Shown: positions 8,905 to 18,069, counted from the stretch's first letter. The stretch is DNA of 64,000 bases from Dechloromonas sp. A34 (GCF_026261605.1 NZ_CP102486.1:3534001-3598000); one strand, 5' to 3'. A program made the numbers and translations. Notes: generated by a model not told the origin, from the letters alone.

Positions 8905-9462
8905 GATTTCCTCCCCCTTCGAACCGTTGAACCTGTCGACCGTGCGAGGCATCGGATACGCAATCGCCATGCCAGGCGGATTAAACCAATAAAAACATGC
9001 GCTTGCGGCGCCGCCTCGGTTTGCATGCGAGGACGACTGTAAAGCGGCCGATACACCAGGCAGCAGAGCCTGGACCCCAAAAACCAGATGACGTGCATCG
9101 GCTTGCCACCTAGTTATAGCGGAAGGTGTTGAAAGCCGCATGATTCCTTTTATCCGGCCAGCGACGCCGGAACGAGAAAGCAAACAACCAAGCTTGTAAC
9201 GCCATTGATACACCTTCCGTCGCCCCGTCTCTGTCTGCTGTCGCACATAGCGCTGCAAATCTCAGGGTCAAAGACATCTAGTTTTATGCGCCGATACCAT
9301 GTCCCATCACCCCACGTTCGGCTCGCTGACCAGTGCCATAACAGCCCACCCCGTCGTTAACGACCAAACGCCGCCGGCAGAAAAATCTGCCGGCGGCGTT
9401 CATACTCAATACCAGACGGTGCCTTTGCCACAGTCGCCCGACAAGGCGAAGCGGCGCTTTCG
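8905..9462. other. 558-bp non-coding interval
   Basis: No frame here has a ribosome site or a recognisable product. The left part is the promoter region of the MlaC-like gene; the right end carries a terminator for the leftward copper genes. The intervening ~450 bp are less GC-rich than the flanks and show no repeat or RNA gene that I can recognise. Confidence 0.6.
9361..9400 (-). terminator. Strong hairpin terminator after the copper-delivery operon
   Basis: A perfect 15-bp inverted repeat (9367-9381 with 9386-9400) around a 4-nt loop; on the minus strand the stem is followed by TTTGGT. It lies 62 bp after the stop of the PCuAC gene, as expected for the end of the leftward three-gene unit. 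Confidence 0.65.
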
Positions 9463-9924
9463 TTACTTCTTGTGTTCCATCGGCATGGCGGCGGGCATCG
9501 GGCGCACGATTTTGGCGTCGACCTGCTTGCTGCTGCCGTCGTCGAAGGTCAGCGTGATCGGCACGACATCGCCTTCCTTCATCGCTGCCTTGAGGTCGAT
9601 CATCATGACGTGCAGGCCGCCCGGCTTGAGTACTGCTTCGCCCTTGGCCTTGATCTCGATCGCCGGCACCGGGCGCATCTTCATGACGCCGCCCTCGTTC
9701 AAGTGGGTGTGCAACTCGGTCACCTTCGACGCCGGGTTGTCGGCCTTGACGACCTTGACGTCCTTGTCGCCGTTGTTCTTGATCACCATGAAGGCACCGG
9801 TGGCCGGCGCATTGGGCGGCGCCAGGCGGACATAAGGTTCCTGCACCGAAATCTGGTCGGCCGCTGCAGCCAGCACCCCAGCGGAGAACATCAGGCCGGC
9901 GGCCAGTAGCGATAGTTGTTTCAT
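9463..9924 (-). CDS. Periplasmic copper chaperone PCu(A)C
   Basis: A 153-residue exported protein (MKQLSLLAAGLMFSAGVLAAA signal). It has the PCuAC copper(I) site signature: His and Met residues in the TELHTHLNEGGVMKM stretch and again in GGLHVMMIDL, plus a Met/His-rich tail (MPAAMPMEHKK). The family delivers Cu(I) to CuA centres. The ATG at 9924 is preferred over the in-frame one at 9942 because a purine-rich site (GAGAGAC) precedes it. It follows the SCO1 gene directly. N2O reductase carries a CuA centre, so this trio, divergent from nosZ, probably supplies copper for NosZ or an oxidase; the choice is inference. Confidence 0.88.
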   Translation of the reverse strand: MKQLSLLAAGLMFSAGVLAAAADQISVQEPYVRLAPPNAPATGAFMVIKNNGDKDVKVVKADNPASKVTELHTHLNEGGVMKMRPVPAIEIKAKGEAVLKPGGLHVMMIDLKAAMKEGDVVPITLTFDDGSSKQVDAKIVRPMPAAMPMEHKK

Positions 9925-9938
9925 GCTGTGTCTCTCTT

Positions 9939-10541
9939 TCATGGTTGGTTCAAATGTTTGCGAATCTCGGCGGCCACCCGGTCCGGCGCGGTGGCATGGG
10001 CAATCTTGCCGATCAGCTTGCCGTCCGGGCTGACGACATAGGTATCCGAACTGTGATCGACGACATAGCCGCCCCCCGCCGTATCGACTTTCTGCCGGGC
10101 GTAGAACACGCCGTAGCGTTTGGCTACTTCGGCCACCTTATCCGGCGTGCCGGTAACTCCGACGATGCCCGGGTGGAAGAATTCGGCATAGTCCTTCAGG
10201 CGGGCCGGCGTATCGCGTTCGGGATCGACCGAAATGAAGATCATCGCCACCTTGCCCAGTTCTTCCGGCGTCAGGAGCGCCAGGCCCTGCGCCGTCGCCG
10301 CCAGCGAGGTCGGGCAGACGTCGGGGCAGTAGGTGTAACCGAAATAGATCAGCACGACCTTGCCCTGGTAATCCTTCAATGAAACCGGGCCAACGGCTGA
10401 CTGCAACGTGAAATCTCCAGCCACCGGCAACACGGTTTTCGGTAACGGCCGCTCGGGCATTGCCGGCTGCCAGAAGATGGCCAGTCCGATCACCAGCGTG
10501 GCGAGCAGACCGGCGATAACCATCAATACGCGTTCAGACAT
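9939..10541 (-). CDS. SCO1/SenC family copper-binding, thioredoxin-fold protein
   Basis: A 200-residue protein anchored by one N-terminal helix, with a periplasmic thioredoxin-like domain. The copper ligands of SCO proteins are visible: Cys72 and Cys76 in CPDVCP and His163 in VDHSSDTY. SCO proteins metallate or reduce CuA sites of cytochrome oxidases and, in some denitrifiers, of N2O reductase. It lies between a FixH-like gene (1-nt gap) and the PCuAC gene, a pairing commonly seen for CuA assembly. Its position immediately divergent from nosZ suggests a role in NosZ maturation. Confidence 0.9.
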   Translation of the reverse strand: MSERVLMVIAGLLATLVIGLAIFWQPAMPERPLPKTVLPVAGDFTLQSAVGPVSLKDYQGKVVLIYFGYTYCPDVCPTSLAATAQGLALLTPEELGKVAMIFISVDPERDTPARLKDYAEFFHPGIVGVTGTPDKVAEVAKRYGVFYARQKVDTAGGGYVVDHSSDTYVVSPDGKLIGKIAHATAPDRVAAEIRKHLNQP

Positions 10542-10542
10542 C

Positions 10543-11016
10543 TTAGTGGGGGCCCCCTGAACTCAATCGGTAGGGAATGGCAATGCGTTCGCTGCCGGTT
10601 TCGATCAGCACCGTGACCTGCCAATCCATCAGCCCGGTAATGCAAACCGGCAGGGTCGCCTCGGCGGCATAGCGGCCGTTGCCTTGGGCGGCGAGCAAGG
10701 GCCGGTTGTAGCCCATGTTCATGTCAACACCGGCGAAATCGACTTCGACCCGGCTCGGCTCAAAGCCGGCGGTCGTCACCTCGATTGCGAAGGGCTTGAC
10801 CATCGGCACCGGCCGGACATTCGAGGAGAGTTCCACCCGGCGGCCGCCCGGCAACTCGACGGCGCAGGCCCGATGCTGCAAATCGCAAGCCGGGTCGGGC
10901 TGGACCGTGACATCGGCCTTGGGCAGCAGCATCGGCGACAGCTTGTAGCCGACGACGACGACCAGCGCGATGAGCAGGATGCCGATCACGTCAAACAGGA
11001 TTCTTTTGTTCACCAC
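10543..11016 (-). CDS. Membrane-anchored protein, FixH-like
   Basis: A 157-residue protein with one N-terminal transmembrane helix (ILFDVIGILLIALVVVVGYKL) and a periplasmic beta-rich domain. The stretch DFAGVDMNMGYNRPLL, followed by LPVCITGLMDWQVTVLI, resembles the FixH/YtkA group of small copper-related membrane proteins. Met and Cys residues in these stretches could bind copper. It is the first gene of a leftward unit with SCO1 and PCuAC and is divergent from nosZ. The family assignment is from pattern only; a role in copper handling is inferred from its partners. Confidence 0.6.
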   Translation of the reverse strand: MVNKRILFDVIGILLIALVVVVGYKLSPMLLPKADVTVQPDPACDLQHRACAVELPGGRRVELSSNVRPVPMVKPFAIEVTTAGFEPSRVEVDFAGVDMNMGYNRPLLAAQGNGRYAAEATLPVCITGLMDWQVTVLIETGSERIAIPYRLSSGGPH

Positions 11017-11121
11017 TGTGTTTCCTGGCCCGTAGCCAATGACGATTGAGCATTTTCCTTCATCGCAAAGCTTCGGAATTAGCAGACATCAATTTTTTCA
11101 CACTTCGCTCGGAATAGAGTG

Positions 11122-11138
11122 TGCGACAAATTGCCGCA
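11122..11138. promoter_or_regulatory. Palindromic element upstream of nosZ copy 1
   Basis: TGCGACAAATTGCCGCA, an imperfect palindrome with seven of eight pairs matching around a central A, centred 77 bp before the nosZ ATG. A one-base variant lies at nearly the same distance before the second nosZ although the surrounding sequence differs, so it is a good operator candidate. The regulator is unknown. Confidence 0.5.
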
Positions 11139-11206
11139 GGTTAGGACATTCGCCGCGACGATGGGGTGGGAAATCCGGGATTTTGTTTCCAAGGGGAGAG
11201 TTTCAA

Positions 11207-13504
11207 ATGAAAAAATTTGTTGTGAAATCCACCGTGCTGCTGGTAGCAGCCGGTATCGGCTGGGGAGCGGCGAGTACGGCGTGGTCGGCCGAATCGCTGC
11301 AGGACGTGATGAAGCGTCGGGGCCTGAGCCAGCAGGATCTGCTGGCCGCGTCCAAGACCTATGTCCCGACCGGCAAGCGCGACGAGTTCCTGGCCTTCAG
11401 TTCGGGCGGTCAGTCCGGTCAGGTCATCGTCTATGGTATTCCGTCGATGCGCATCCTGAAGTACATCGGCGTGTTCACGCCGGAACCGTGGCAGGGCTAT
11501 GGCTTCGACGAGAATTCCAAGGCCGTGCTGCGCCAGGGCAACATCGACGGCAAGGAAATCAACTGGGGCGACACGCACCACCCGGCGATTTCCGAAACCC
11601 AGGGCAAGTACGACGGCCAGTTCCTGTTCATCAACGACAAGGCCAACCCGCGCCTCGCCGTGATCGACCTGCGCGACTTCGAGACCAAGCAGATCGTGGT
11701 CAATCCGATCTTCAAGTCGGAACACGGCGGCGCTTTCGTGACGCCGAATTCCGAGTACGTCATCGAAGCCGCCCAGTACGCCACGCCGCTCGAGAACAAG
11801 AAGTTCCAGCCGCTCGAGGAGTTCAACGAGAAGTATCGCGGTGGCATCACTTACTGGAAGTTCGACAGGAAGGAAGGCCGCATCGATCCGAAGCAGTCGT
11901 TCTCGCTCGAACTGCCGCCCTACTCTCAGGATTTGTCGGATGCCGGTAAAGGTCCCTCCGATGGCTGGTCGTTCACCAACTCTTTCTGTTCCGAGCGTTA
12001 CGTCGGCGGCATCGAGAAGGGTCGTCCGCCGTATGAAGCCGGCTGTTCCGCCAAGGACACCGACTATCTGCACGTGATCAACTGGAAGAAGGCGGCCGAG
12101 CTGGTCGCCGCCGGCAAGGCCAAGACCATCAACGGCCACAAGGTGCTGATGATGGAAACCGCGATCAAGGAAGGCATCCTCTTCCTGGTTCCGGAACCGA
12201 AATCGCCGCACGGCGTCGATGTCACCCCGGACGGCAAGTTCCTGACCGTCGCCGGCAAGCTCGACACCCATGTCTCGGTCTTCTCCTTCGAGAAGATCCA
12301 GGCGGCGATCAAGGCCGGCAAGTTCGAATCCAAGGATCCGTACGGCATTCCGGTGATCGGCATGAAGGATGCGCTGCATGCCCAGGTCCAGCTCGGCCTC
12401 GGCCCGCTGCATACCCAGTACGATTCGAAGCCGTGTATCGCCTACACCTCACTGTATGTCGATTCCCAGGTCGTCAAATGGAATCACTGTGAAGGCAAGG
12501 TGCTCGACAAGATCTCCGTGCATTACAACATCGGTCACCTGATGACCATGGAGGGTGATTCGGCCGATCCGAAGGGGCGTTATCTGGTGGCGCTGAACAA
12601 GTTGTCGATCGATCGTTTCAACCCGGTGGGCCCGCTTCATCCGCAGAACCATCAGTTGATCGATATTTCGAACGACAAGATGCAGCTCCTCTACGACATG
12701 CCCTTGCCGCTCGGTGAGCCGCACTACGTGGTCGCCATCGAAGCCGCCAAGCTGAAGCCGGGCGTCCGTTACAAGGTGGGTACCGATTCCCGTACCGACA
12801 AGCCGCATCCGGGCATGGTTCGCGCCGGCGAGGAGGAAACCACCAAGAAGGGCAACAAGATCGAGGTCAAGGGTACGCTGATCCGTTCGCACATCACGCC
12901 GGAAACGATCGAGGCGGAAGTCGGCGACGAAATCACCATTCACCTGACCAACCTCGAACGGGCCCAGGATGAAACCCACGGTTTCGCGGTGTCGACTTAC
13001 AACGTCCATGCCTCCATCGAGCCGGGCAAGACGGTGACCGTCAAGTTCAAGGCCGACAAGGAAGGCGTCTATCCGTACTACTGCACGGAGTTCTGCTCGG
13101 CGCTGCACCTTGAAATGCAGGGTTACCTGCTGGTCAAGCCGAAGGGCTGGAAGCCGGGTAAGACCCAGGAAGCCGCCAAGGCCAACTACACCGAAGCCGA
13201 CTACAAGGCGACTGTGAAGAAGGTGGTGGATACCCAGGTCGTCATCGATTCCGTGGTCGGCTACATCACCAGCGTCAATTACAAGGACTTCCCGGATGTC
13301 GTGGCGATGGTCGAGGACGCTACCGATCAGCTCAACAAGATGAAGGATGCCAAGGCCAAGCACGAAGCCGCTGCCGCCAAGAAGGATTGGGACCAGGCCA
13401 ACCTCTGGGCCGAGCAGGTCTGGCAGTACCAGGTCAAGGCCGCCGACATCGGCCTGCGTGCAAAAACCTACCTCGAGCAGAACGGCGCTAAGAAGACGAA
13501 ATAA
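11207..13504 (+). CDS. nosZ: Nitrous oxide reductase, clade II (copy 1)
   Basis: A 765-residue periplasmic enzyme reducing N2O to N2. The N-terminal seven-bladed propeller carries the DTHH motif and further histidines for the CuZ centre. The C-terminal cupredoxin domain has the CuA ligand set (YCTEFCSALHLEM). The leader is a plain Sec signal without twin arginines (MKKFVVKSTVLLVAAG...AWSAE), which together with nosB nearby defines clade II. About 100 residues of charged helix follow the CuA domain in place of the C-terminal haem domain of epsilonproteobacterial enzymes. The ATG follows an AGGGGAG site. It is nearly identical to the copy at 18394, but the leader and promoter differ. A terminator follows, so it is probably monocistronic. 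Confidence 0.97.
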   Translation: MKKFVVKSTVLLVAAGIGWGAASTAWSAESLQDVMKRRGLSQQDLLAASKTYVPTGKRDEFLAFSSGGQSGQVIVYGIPSMRILKYIGVFTPEPWQGYGFDENSKAVLRQGNIDGKEINWGDTHHPAISETQGKYDGQFLFINDKANPRLAVIDLRDFETKQIVVNPIFKSEHGGAFVTPNSEYVIEAAQYATPLENKKFQPLEEFNEKYRGGITYWKFDRKEGRIDPKQSFSLELPPYSQDLSDAGKGPSDGWSFTNSFCSERYVGGIEKGRPPYEAGCSAKDTDYLHVINWKKAAELVAAGKAKTINGHKVLMMETAIKEGILFLVPEPKSPHGVDVTPDGKFLTVAGKLDTHVSVFSFEKIQAAIKAGKFESKDPYGIPVIGMKDALHAQVQLGLGPLHTQYDSKPCIAYTSLYVDSQVVKWNHCEGKVLDKISVHYNIGHLMTMEGDSADPKGRYLVALNKLSIDRFNPVGPLHPQNHQLIDISNDKMQLLYDMPLPLGEPHYVVAIEAAKLKPGVRYKVGTDSRTDKPHPGMVRAGEEETTKKGNKIEVKGTLIRSHITPETIEAEVGDEITIHLTNLERAQDETHGFAVSTYNVHASIEPGKTVTVKFKADKEGVYPYYCTEFCSALHLEMQGYLLVKPKGWKPGKTQEAAKANYTEADYKATVKKVVDTQVVIDSVVGYITSVNYKDFPDVVAMVEDATDQLNKMKDAKAKHEAAAAKKDWDQANLWAEQVWQYQVKAADIGLRAKTYLEQNGAKKTK

Positions 13505-13531
13505 GCCATCCTGATGTTTCTGGATCGCAAG

Positions 13532-13557
13532 GGGGCAGAGCAATCTGCCCCTTTTTT
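13532..13557 (+). terminator. Intrinsic terminator after nosZ copy 1
   Basis: GGGGCAGA / TCTGCCCC stem with a GCAA tetraloop and six T residues, 28 bp after the nosZ stop codon. Confidence 0.85.
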
Positions 13558-13691
13558 CGTTCCTCGCGCAAGCTGGGTAAACTGGCGTGGATACCCCGCC
13601 TGAGCTAACCTCTAGACGATTATCACCGTTTCATCTCCGAGCCGCAGCGCGGTCGCGGAGAACCAGTGCCACAGGGGTCCTGAGCCGCAAA

Positions 13692-16304
13692 ATGCCGTCA
13701 AAACATAATTTCTCGAGCCGTTGGCCGGGCGGCAAGATGGTCCTGTTGGCAATCGTCATCTGGACCGTGCTCGTCCTCGTCTCGCTGCTCACCCAGCGCG
13801 AGCAGTTGAACCGGACGGCCAGCGCCCTGGCTCGCATCGATGCCGTCGCCAATCTCAAGAAAGACATGTCGATCCGGAAGTGGGCCTCCAATGCCAAAGG
13901 GGTTTTCATCCTCGAGGAGCACATTCCGCCGATCAATTCGCTGGACGAAGAAGAACGGCTCACAGCGATCCGCAGCAATGGTGAAACCTTGCGTCTGGTC
14001 ACCGTTACCCCGATCCATCTGTTGCTGGCGATTCAGGAGGCGAGCAATCAGAACGCGGCGGGCAGCCGCGAACGGCTGACCTCGAAACAGCTGCGCAACA
14101 TGGACAACGCCCCGGACGACTGGGAACAAAAAGCGCTGACTGCCCTGGAGCAAGGTGGCGAGATGGTCACCGAAGTCCTGCCCAAAAAAGGCAAGCATGG
14201 ACTGATGCGGGCGATGATCCCGATGCGCATGGAAGAGGAATGCCTCGAATGCCACCGCGATACGCTGGTCCCGGTCGGAGGCCTGCGCGGCGGCGCCACC
14301 ATCTCGATCAACCTGAACGCCTATCGGACGGCCCAGCAACCGACCTGGCGGGCCATTCAATACTGGCACTTCGGGATCTGGATCCTCGGGCTGAGCGCAC
14401 TGTTCACCTTTGCTTATTTCGCGCATCGCCGCAGCATGGAAAAGCTGCGCAGCGACGAGGAGCGCCGCGAGAACGAGATGGCTTTTGCGGCGATGGCGGA
14501 AGGCGCCATCATTACCGATCCGACAGGACGAATACTCTGGGTAAACGATGCTTTTTGCCGCATTTCGGGCTATTCGCGGGACGAAGTGATCAACCAGAAC
14601 CCTCGCCTGCTCAAATCCGGCATCCATGACGAAGCGTTTTACCAGAAGCTGTGGGCCCAGCTCACCACTATCGGCCACTGGCGCGGCGAACTCTGGAACC
14701 AACGCAAGACCGGGGAAATCTTCCCCGAGGAAATATCGATTCAGGCGCTCAAGGGACCGGACGGCAATATCAGGCGTTTCATCTCGATCTTTTCGGAAAT
14801 CTCGGAGCGCAAGCGCAACGAGAAGGCCTTGCAGGAGTACCAGGAACACCTCGAGGACTTGGTGCGCCAGCGCACCGAGGAACTGACCGAGGCGCGCGAC
14901 GAGGCGGAGGCCGCCAACCGCTCGAAATCGACTTTCCTCGCCAACATGAGTCATGAGCTGCGCACGCCGCTCAATGCCGTGATCGGCTTTTCGCAATTGA
15001 TGGAAAAGGACCCGCAGCTCAACCCGACCCAGCGCCGCAATGTCGAAATCATCAACAGTTCCGGCAACCACCTGCTGACGCTGATCAACGACATCCTGGA
15101 ACTGTCCAAGATCGAATCGGGAAAGATGGAAGTGTGCGTCGAAGAGGTCGATCTGCCCGAACTGCTCGAAGGCATAGTCAACATGATGAGCCTGCGCGCC
15201 GAGCAGAGCGGCCTTGCCCTGAAGCTGGATTTACGCTCCCCGCCTCGCTCGGTGATGCTCGATCCGGTCATGTTGCGGCAGGTGCTGCTCAACCTGCTGT
15301 CCAATGCCATCAAGTTCACGCCGGAAGGCTCGGTGACGCTCGCTGTCGAGGCCAGCGAGGCGGGCGATGACCGCCTGCAGCTGGCTTTTCGCGTAACCGA
15401 TACCGGGATCGGCATCCGTGCGGAAGATCATTCGCGCATCTTCAATTCCTTCGAGCAGGTCGGCGGCACGCGCCAGGGGGGAACCGGTCTCGGGCTAACG
15501 ATCAGCCAGCAGTACGTGCGGATGATGGGCGGCGATCTGCTGCTTGAGTCGGCACCCAACCAGGGCTCCACCTTCAGCTTCGTGATTGCCGTAGCAAGCG
15601 GCAAGACGGCGGGAAGCAAAGCCGCCAAGGGACGCGTCACCGGCATCGAACCGCCGGATCACGGCCAACGCATCCTGATCGTCGACAACATTCCGGAAGC
15701 CCGGCTACTCGTCAGGTCGCTGCTTGAGCCGCTCGCTTTCAGGGTCAGCGAAGCCTCCACTGCGGCCGAAGCCGAGGCAGAAATCGCGAGCGGGCAGCCG
15801 GATCTGATTTTCATGGACTGGTTCCTGCCCGGCGACAACGGTCTCGAACTGATCAAGCGACTACGCACTCGAAGCGGCATCAGGCAGCCACGCCTCGTCA
15901 TGCTGACCGCCAATGCGACGCAAGACAGCCGGCAGCAAGCCCTGCAGGCCGGCGCCAACGATTTTCTCAGCAAGCCTTATGAAGAAGACGAGCTGTTAAA
16001 AATCCTGGAAAAACATCTTCCCCTACACCTGAGCCGCGAGCCGGTGCCGATATCACAGGCCGAGCGCGTCTCGCCAAATGCCGTCCCCAGGATCAACGCC
16101 GAAGATCTGGCCCGCTTGAGCAGCGAAGCACGGACCCGACTTTCGCAGGCGGCGCTCTCGCTGAACCCGGAAAAAATTTCCGAGGCCTTGCACCTCATTG
16201 CCCGGGAAAACCCGGAACTCGCCGCGCGCCTTGGCGAATTCGCCAACACTCGCCAATATCAGGCCTTGTGGCAGGTACTGGGCATTCTCGAAGCAGAGGA
16301 ATAG
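13692..16304 (+). CDS. Hybrid sensor kinase with c-type haem-binding (DUF3365/Tll0287-like) sensor domain
   Basis: About 870 residues. A first membrane helix (~17-37) leads into a periplasmic domain (~40-220) of DUF3365/Tll0287 type holding a c-type haem motif, CLECH (Cys184, Cys187, His188), then GGLRGGATISI. A second helix (~223-245), a PAS domain, HisKA (NMSHELRTPL, His421), HATPase and a receiver domain (Asp709) follow. A covalently bound periplasmic haem would suit sensing of a gas (NO, N2O, O2) or redox state. It lies between two nosZ genes and is followed within 2 bp by a REC-kinase gene and then a NarL-type regulator. The ATG at 13692 was chosen because it precedes the membrane helix closely; its ribosome site is weak and an upstream start is possible. 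Confidence 0.8.
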   Translation: MPSKHNFSSRWPGGKMVLLAIVIWTVLVLVSLLTQREQLNRTASALARIDAVANLKKDMSIRKWASNAKGVFILEEHIPPINSLDEEERLTAIRSNGETLRLVTVTPIHLLLAIQEASNQNAAGSRERLTSKQLRNMDNAPDDWEQKALTALEQGGEMVTEVLPKKGKHGLMRAMIPMRMEEECLECHRDTLVPVGGLRGGATISINLNAYRTAQQPTWRAIQYWHFGIWILGLSALFTFAYFAHRRSMEKLRSDEERRENEMAFAAMAEGAIITDPTGRILWVNDAFCRISGYSRDEVINQNPRLLKSGIHDEAFYQKLWAQLTTIGHWRGELWNQRKTGEIFPEEISIQALKGPDGNIRRFISIFSEISERKRNEKALQEYQEHLEDLVRQRTEELTEARDEAEAANRSKSTFLANMSHELRTPLNAVIGFSQLMEKDPQLNPTQRRNVEIINSSGNHLLTLINDILELSKIESGKMEVCVEEVDLPELLEGIVNMMSLRAEQSGLALKLDLRSPPRSVMLDPVMLRQVLLNLLSNAIKFTPEGSVTLAVEASEAGDDRLQLAFRVTDTGIGIRAEDHSRIFNSFEQVGGTRQGGTGLGLTISQQYVRMMGGDLLLESAPNQGSTFSFVIAVASGKTAGSKAAKGRVTGIEPPDHGQRILIVDNIPEARLLVRSLLEPLAFRVSEASTAAEAEAEIASGQPDLIFMDWFLPGDNGLELIKRLRTRSGIRQPRLVMLTANATQDSRQQALQAGANDFLSKPYEEDELLKILEKHLPLHLSREPVPISQAERVSPNAVPRINAEDLARLSSEARTRLSQAALSLNPEKISEALHLIARENPELAARLGEFANTRQYQALWQVLGILEAEE

Positions 16305-16306
16305 AA

Positions 16307-17416
16307 ATGAACGCCGAAATTCTGGTCGTCGAGGATACGCCAGCCTCTCTCGAACTACTCTCCCAACTCCTGTCCCAGGCCGGCTACACGGTGCGTCCGG
16401 CGCTTGAGGGACGGATGGCTTTGCGCTCGGCCCAAGCCAGCCCGCCCGACCTGATCCTGCTCGATGTGCGGATGCCGGGGATTGACGGCTATGAGGTCTG
16501 CCAGCGATTGAAGGCCGACCCGAGGACCCGCGACATTCCCGTCATTTTCCTGTCGGCCCTGCGCGAAGCGGGTGACAAGTTGAAGGGTTTCGAACTGGGG
16601 GCCGTCGACTACATTGCCAAACCGTACCAGCCGGAAGAGGTGCTGGCCCGCGTGCGTACCCATGTCGAGCTGCGCCAGTTGCAGTCGCGGCTCGAAGAGC
16701 GGGTCGGCGAGCGTACCGCCCAACTGCTCGAAGCGCAGACCAGCCTTCACGAATCGCAGACCCGCCTGCAGGAACTGGCCGGCTTCCTGCAAACCGTGCG
16801 CGAAGAGGAACGTTCGGGCATCGCCCGCGAACTGCATGATGAACTCGGTCAGGCCCTGACTGCCTTGCGCATCGACCTCGGCTGGCTCAAGGACAAATGC
16901 GGCCAACTCGGGCCGCCGGTGGTACAGCGTGCCGAAGCGGCATACGGCCTGGTCGAACGGACGATCGCCTCCTTGCGCCGGATTTCCGAAGGCCTGCGTC
17001 CCGGCATGCTCGATGTACTCGGGCTGGCCGCGGCGATCGAGCATCATGTCAGCCAGTTTCAGGAACGGACCGGCATCGCCTGTACGCTGACCATGAACAG
17101 GGAGGAATTCGCCATCGACGGAGCATTGGCCACGGCCATTTTCCGGCTCATCCAGGAATCGCTGACCAATGTCGCGCGGCACGCCGCGGCGCAACACATC
17201 GCCGTCGGGATCGACGAAAGTGACGGCGAGATCAGGGTGCGCGTCGAAGACGACGGCTGCGGCTTCGTAACCACCAGCGCAAAGAAGACTTTTGGCCTGC
17301 TCGGCATGCAGGAAAGAGTCAAAATACTGGGCGGACGTATCGAAATCGTCAGCCAGCCGGGACAAGGAACGTGCATCGATGCGCGCCTCCCGAAACAGCG
17401 AGGGGAAAGCAAATGA
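16307..17416 (+). CDS. Receiver-domain histidine kinase (REC + HisKA_3, NarX-like kinase core)
   Basis: A 369-residue soluble protein: receiver domain (phospho-acceptor Asp53, KP at the end), a coiled-coil linker (~120-165), then a NarX/DegS-type kinase core with ARELHDELGQ (His177) and an ATPase domain with DDGCGF and GLLGMQER. It has no sensor domain of its own, so its input is probably phosphorylation of Asp53 by the upstream haem kinase or another kinase. Its HisKA_3 core is the type that phosphorylates NarL-family regulators such as the next gene. The start follows AGAGG by 8 nt; the end overlaps the next gene by 4 bp. This gives a plausible relay of haem kinase, REC-kinase and LuxR-type regulator. 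Confidence 0.85.
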   Translation: MNAEILVVEDTPASLELLSQLLSQAGYTVRPALEGRMALRSAQASPPDLILLDVRMPGIDGYEVCQRLKADPRTRDIPVIFLSALREAGDKLKGFELGAVDYIAKPYQPEEVLARVRTHVELRQLQSRLEERVGERTAQLLEAQTSLHESQTRLQELAGFLQTVREEERSGIARELHDELGQALTALRIDLGWLKDKCGQLGPPVVQRAEAAYGLVERTIASLRRISEGLRPGMLDVLGLAAAIEHHVSQFQERTGIACTLTMNREEFAIDGALATAIFRLIQESLTNVARHAAAQHIAVGIDESDGEIRVRVEDDGCGFVTTSAKKTFGLLGMQERVKILGGRIEIVSQPGQGTCIDARLPKQRGESK

Positions 17417-18069
17417 TCCGGATACTGATTGCCGATGACCACGACATCCTGCGCGCCGGCCTCAAACACATCCTGCAGGACAGCGGCGACATCGTCGTCG
17501 GCGGCGAAGCCAGCGACGGCTACCAGGTCCTGACCCAGGTCCGCGCCGAAAAATGGGACGCCATCGTGCTCGACCTGTCGATGCCGGGCAAGAGCGGCAT
17601 CGAACTGATCAAGCAGATCAAGGGGGAATTTCCCCGCCTGCCCATCCTGATCCTCAGCATGCACAAGGAAGACCTCTACGCCGTGCGCGCTCTGAAAGCC
17701 GGCGCTTCCGGTTACCTGTGCAAGGACAGCGCGGAAACCCTGCTCGTTCAGGCCATCCGCAAGGTCGCCGGGGGTGGCCTGTTCATCGATCAGGCGGTGG
17801 CCGAAAAACTGGCCGTCGACATGCTGACCGGGAGCAGTGGCGGCGCTCCCCACAGCCGCCTGACCGACCGCGAATACCAGATCTTCCTGCTGGTGGCGCG
17901 CGGCCACGGGGTTACCGACATCAGCCGCCAGCTGAATCTGAGCGTCAAGACCGTGAGCACGCACAAGACGCGGATTCTGGAAAAAATGGAGCTGGCCAAC
18001 ACCGCCGACCTGATCCACTACGCCATCCGGCACAACCTGGTCGATGGCGTAGACAGCCTGGCCGAGTAA
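17413..18069 (+). CDS. NarL/FixJ-type response regulator
   Basis: A 218-residue transcription factor: receiver domain with phospho-acceptor Asp54 (VLDLSMPG) and a LuxR-type helix-turn-helix (LTDREYQIFLLVARGHGVTD...LSVKTVSTHKTRI). It overlaps the REC-kinase gene by 4 bp and follows an AGGGGAAAG ribosome site, so the three signalling genes form one operon. Since it lies between two nosZ genes, it is the most likely direct regulator of one or both, perhaps through the palindrome shared by their upstream regions. That target is inference. Confidence 0.88.
   Translation: MIRILIADDHDILRAGLKHILQDSGDIVVGGEASDGYQVLTQVRAEKWDAIVLDLSMPGKSGIELIKQIKGEFPRLPILILSMHKEDLYAVRALKAGASGYLCKDSAETLLVQAIRKVAGGGLFIDQAVAEKLAVDMLTGSSGGAPHSRLTDREYQIFLLVARGHGVTDISRQLNLSVKTVSTHKTRILEKMELANTADLIHYAIRHNLVDGVDSLAE

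Noticed and set aside
11017..11206. FNR/DNR-type box upstream of nosZ
   Set aside because: TTGAG and ATCAA half-like words occur, but no pair has the TTGAT-N4-ATCAA spacing.
12449..13543. 364-codon minus-strand frame opposite nosZ (twin at 19636-20550)
   Set aside because: Antisense shadow of nosZ, rich in Asp/His/Leu without domains. Useful only as evidence that the nosZ copies are identical there.
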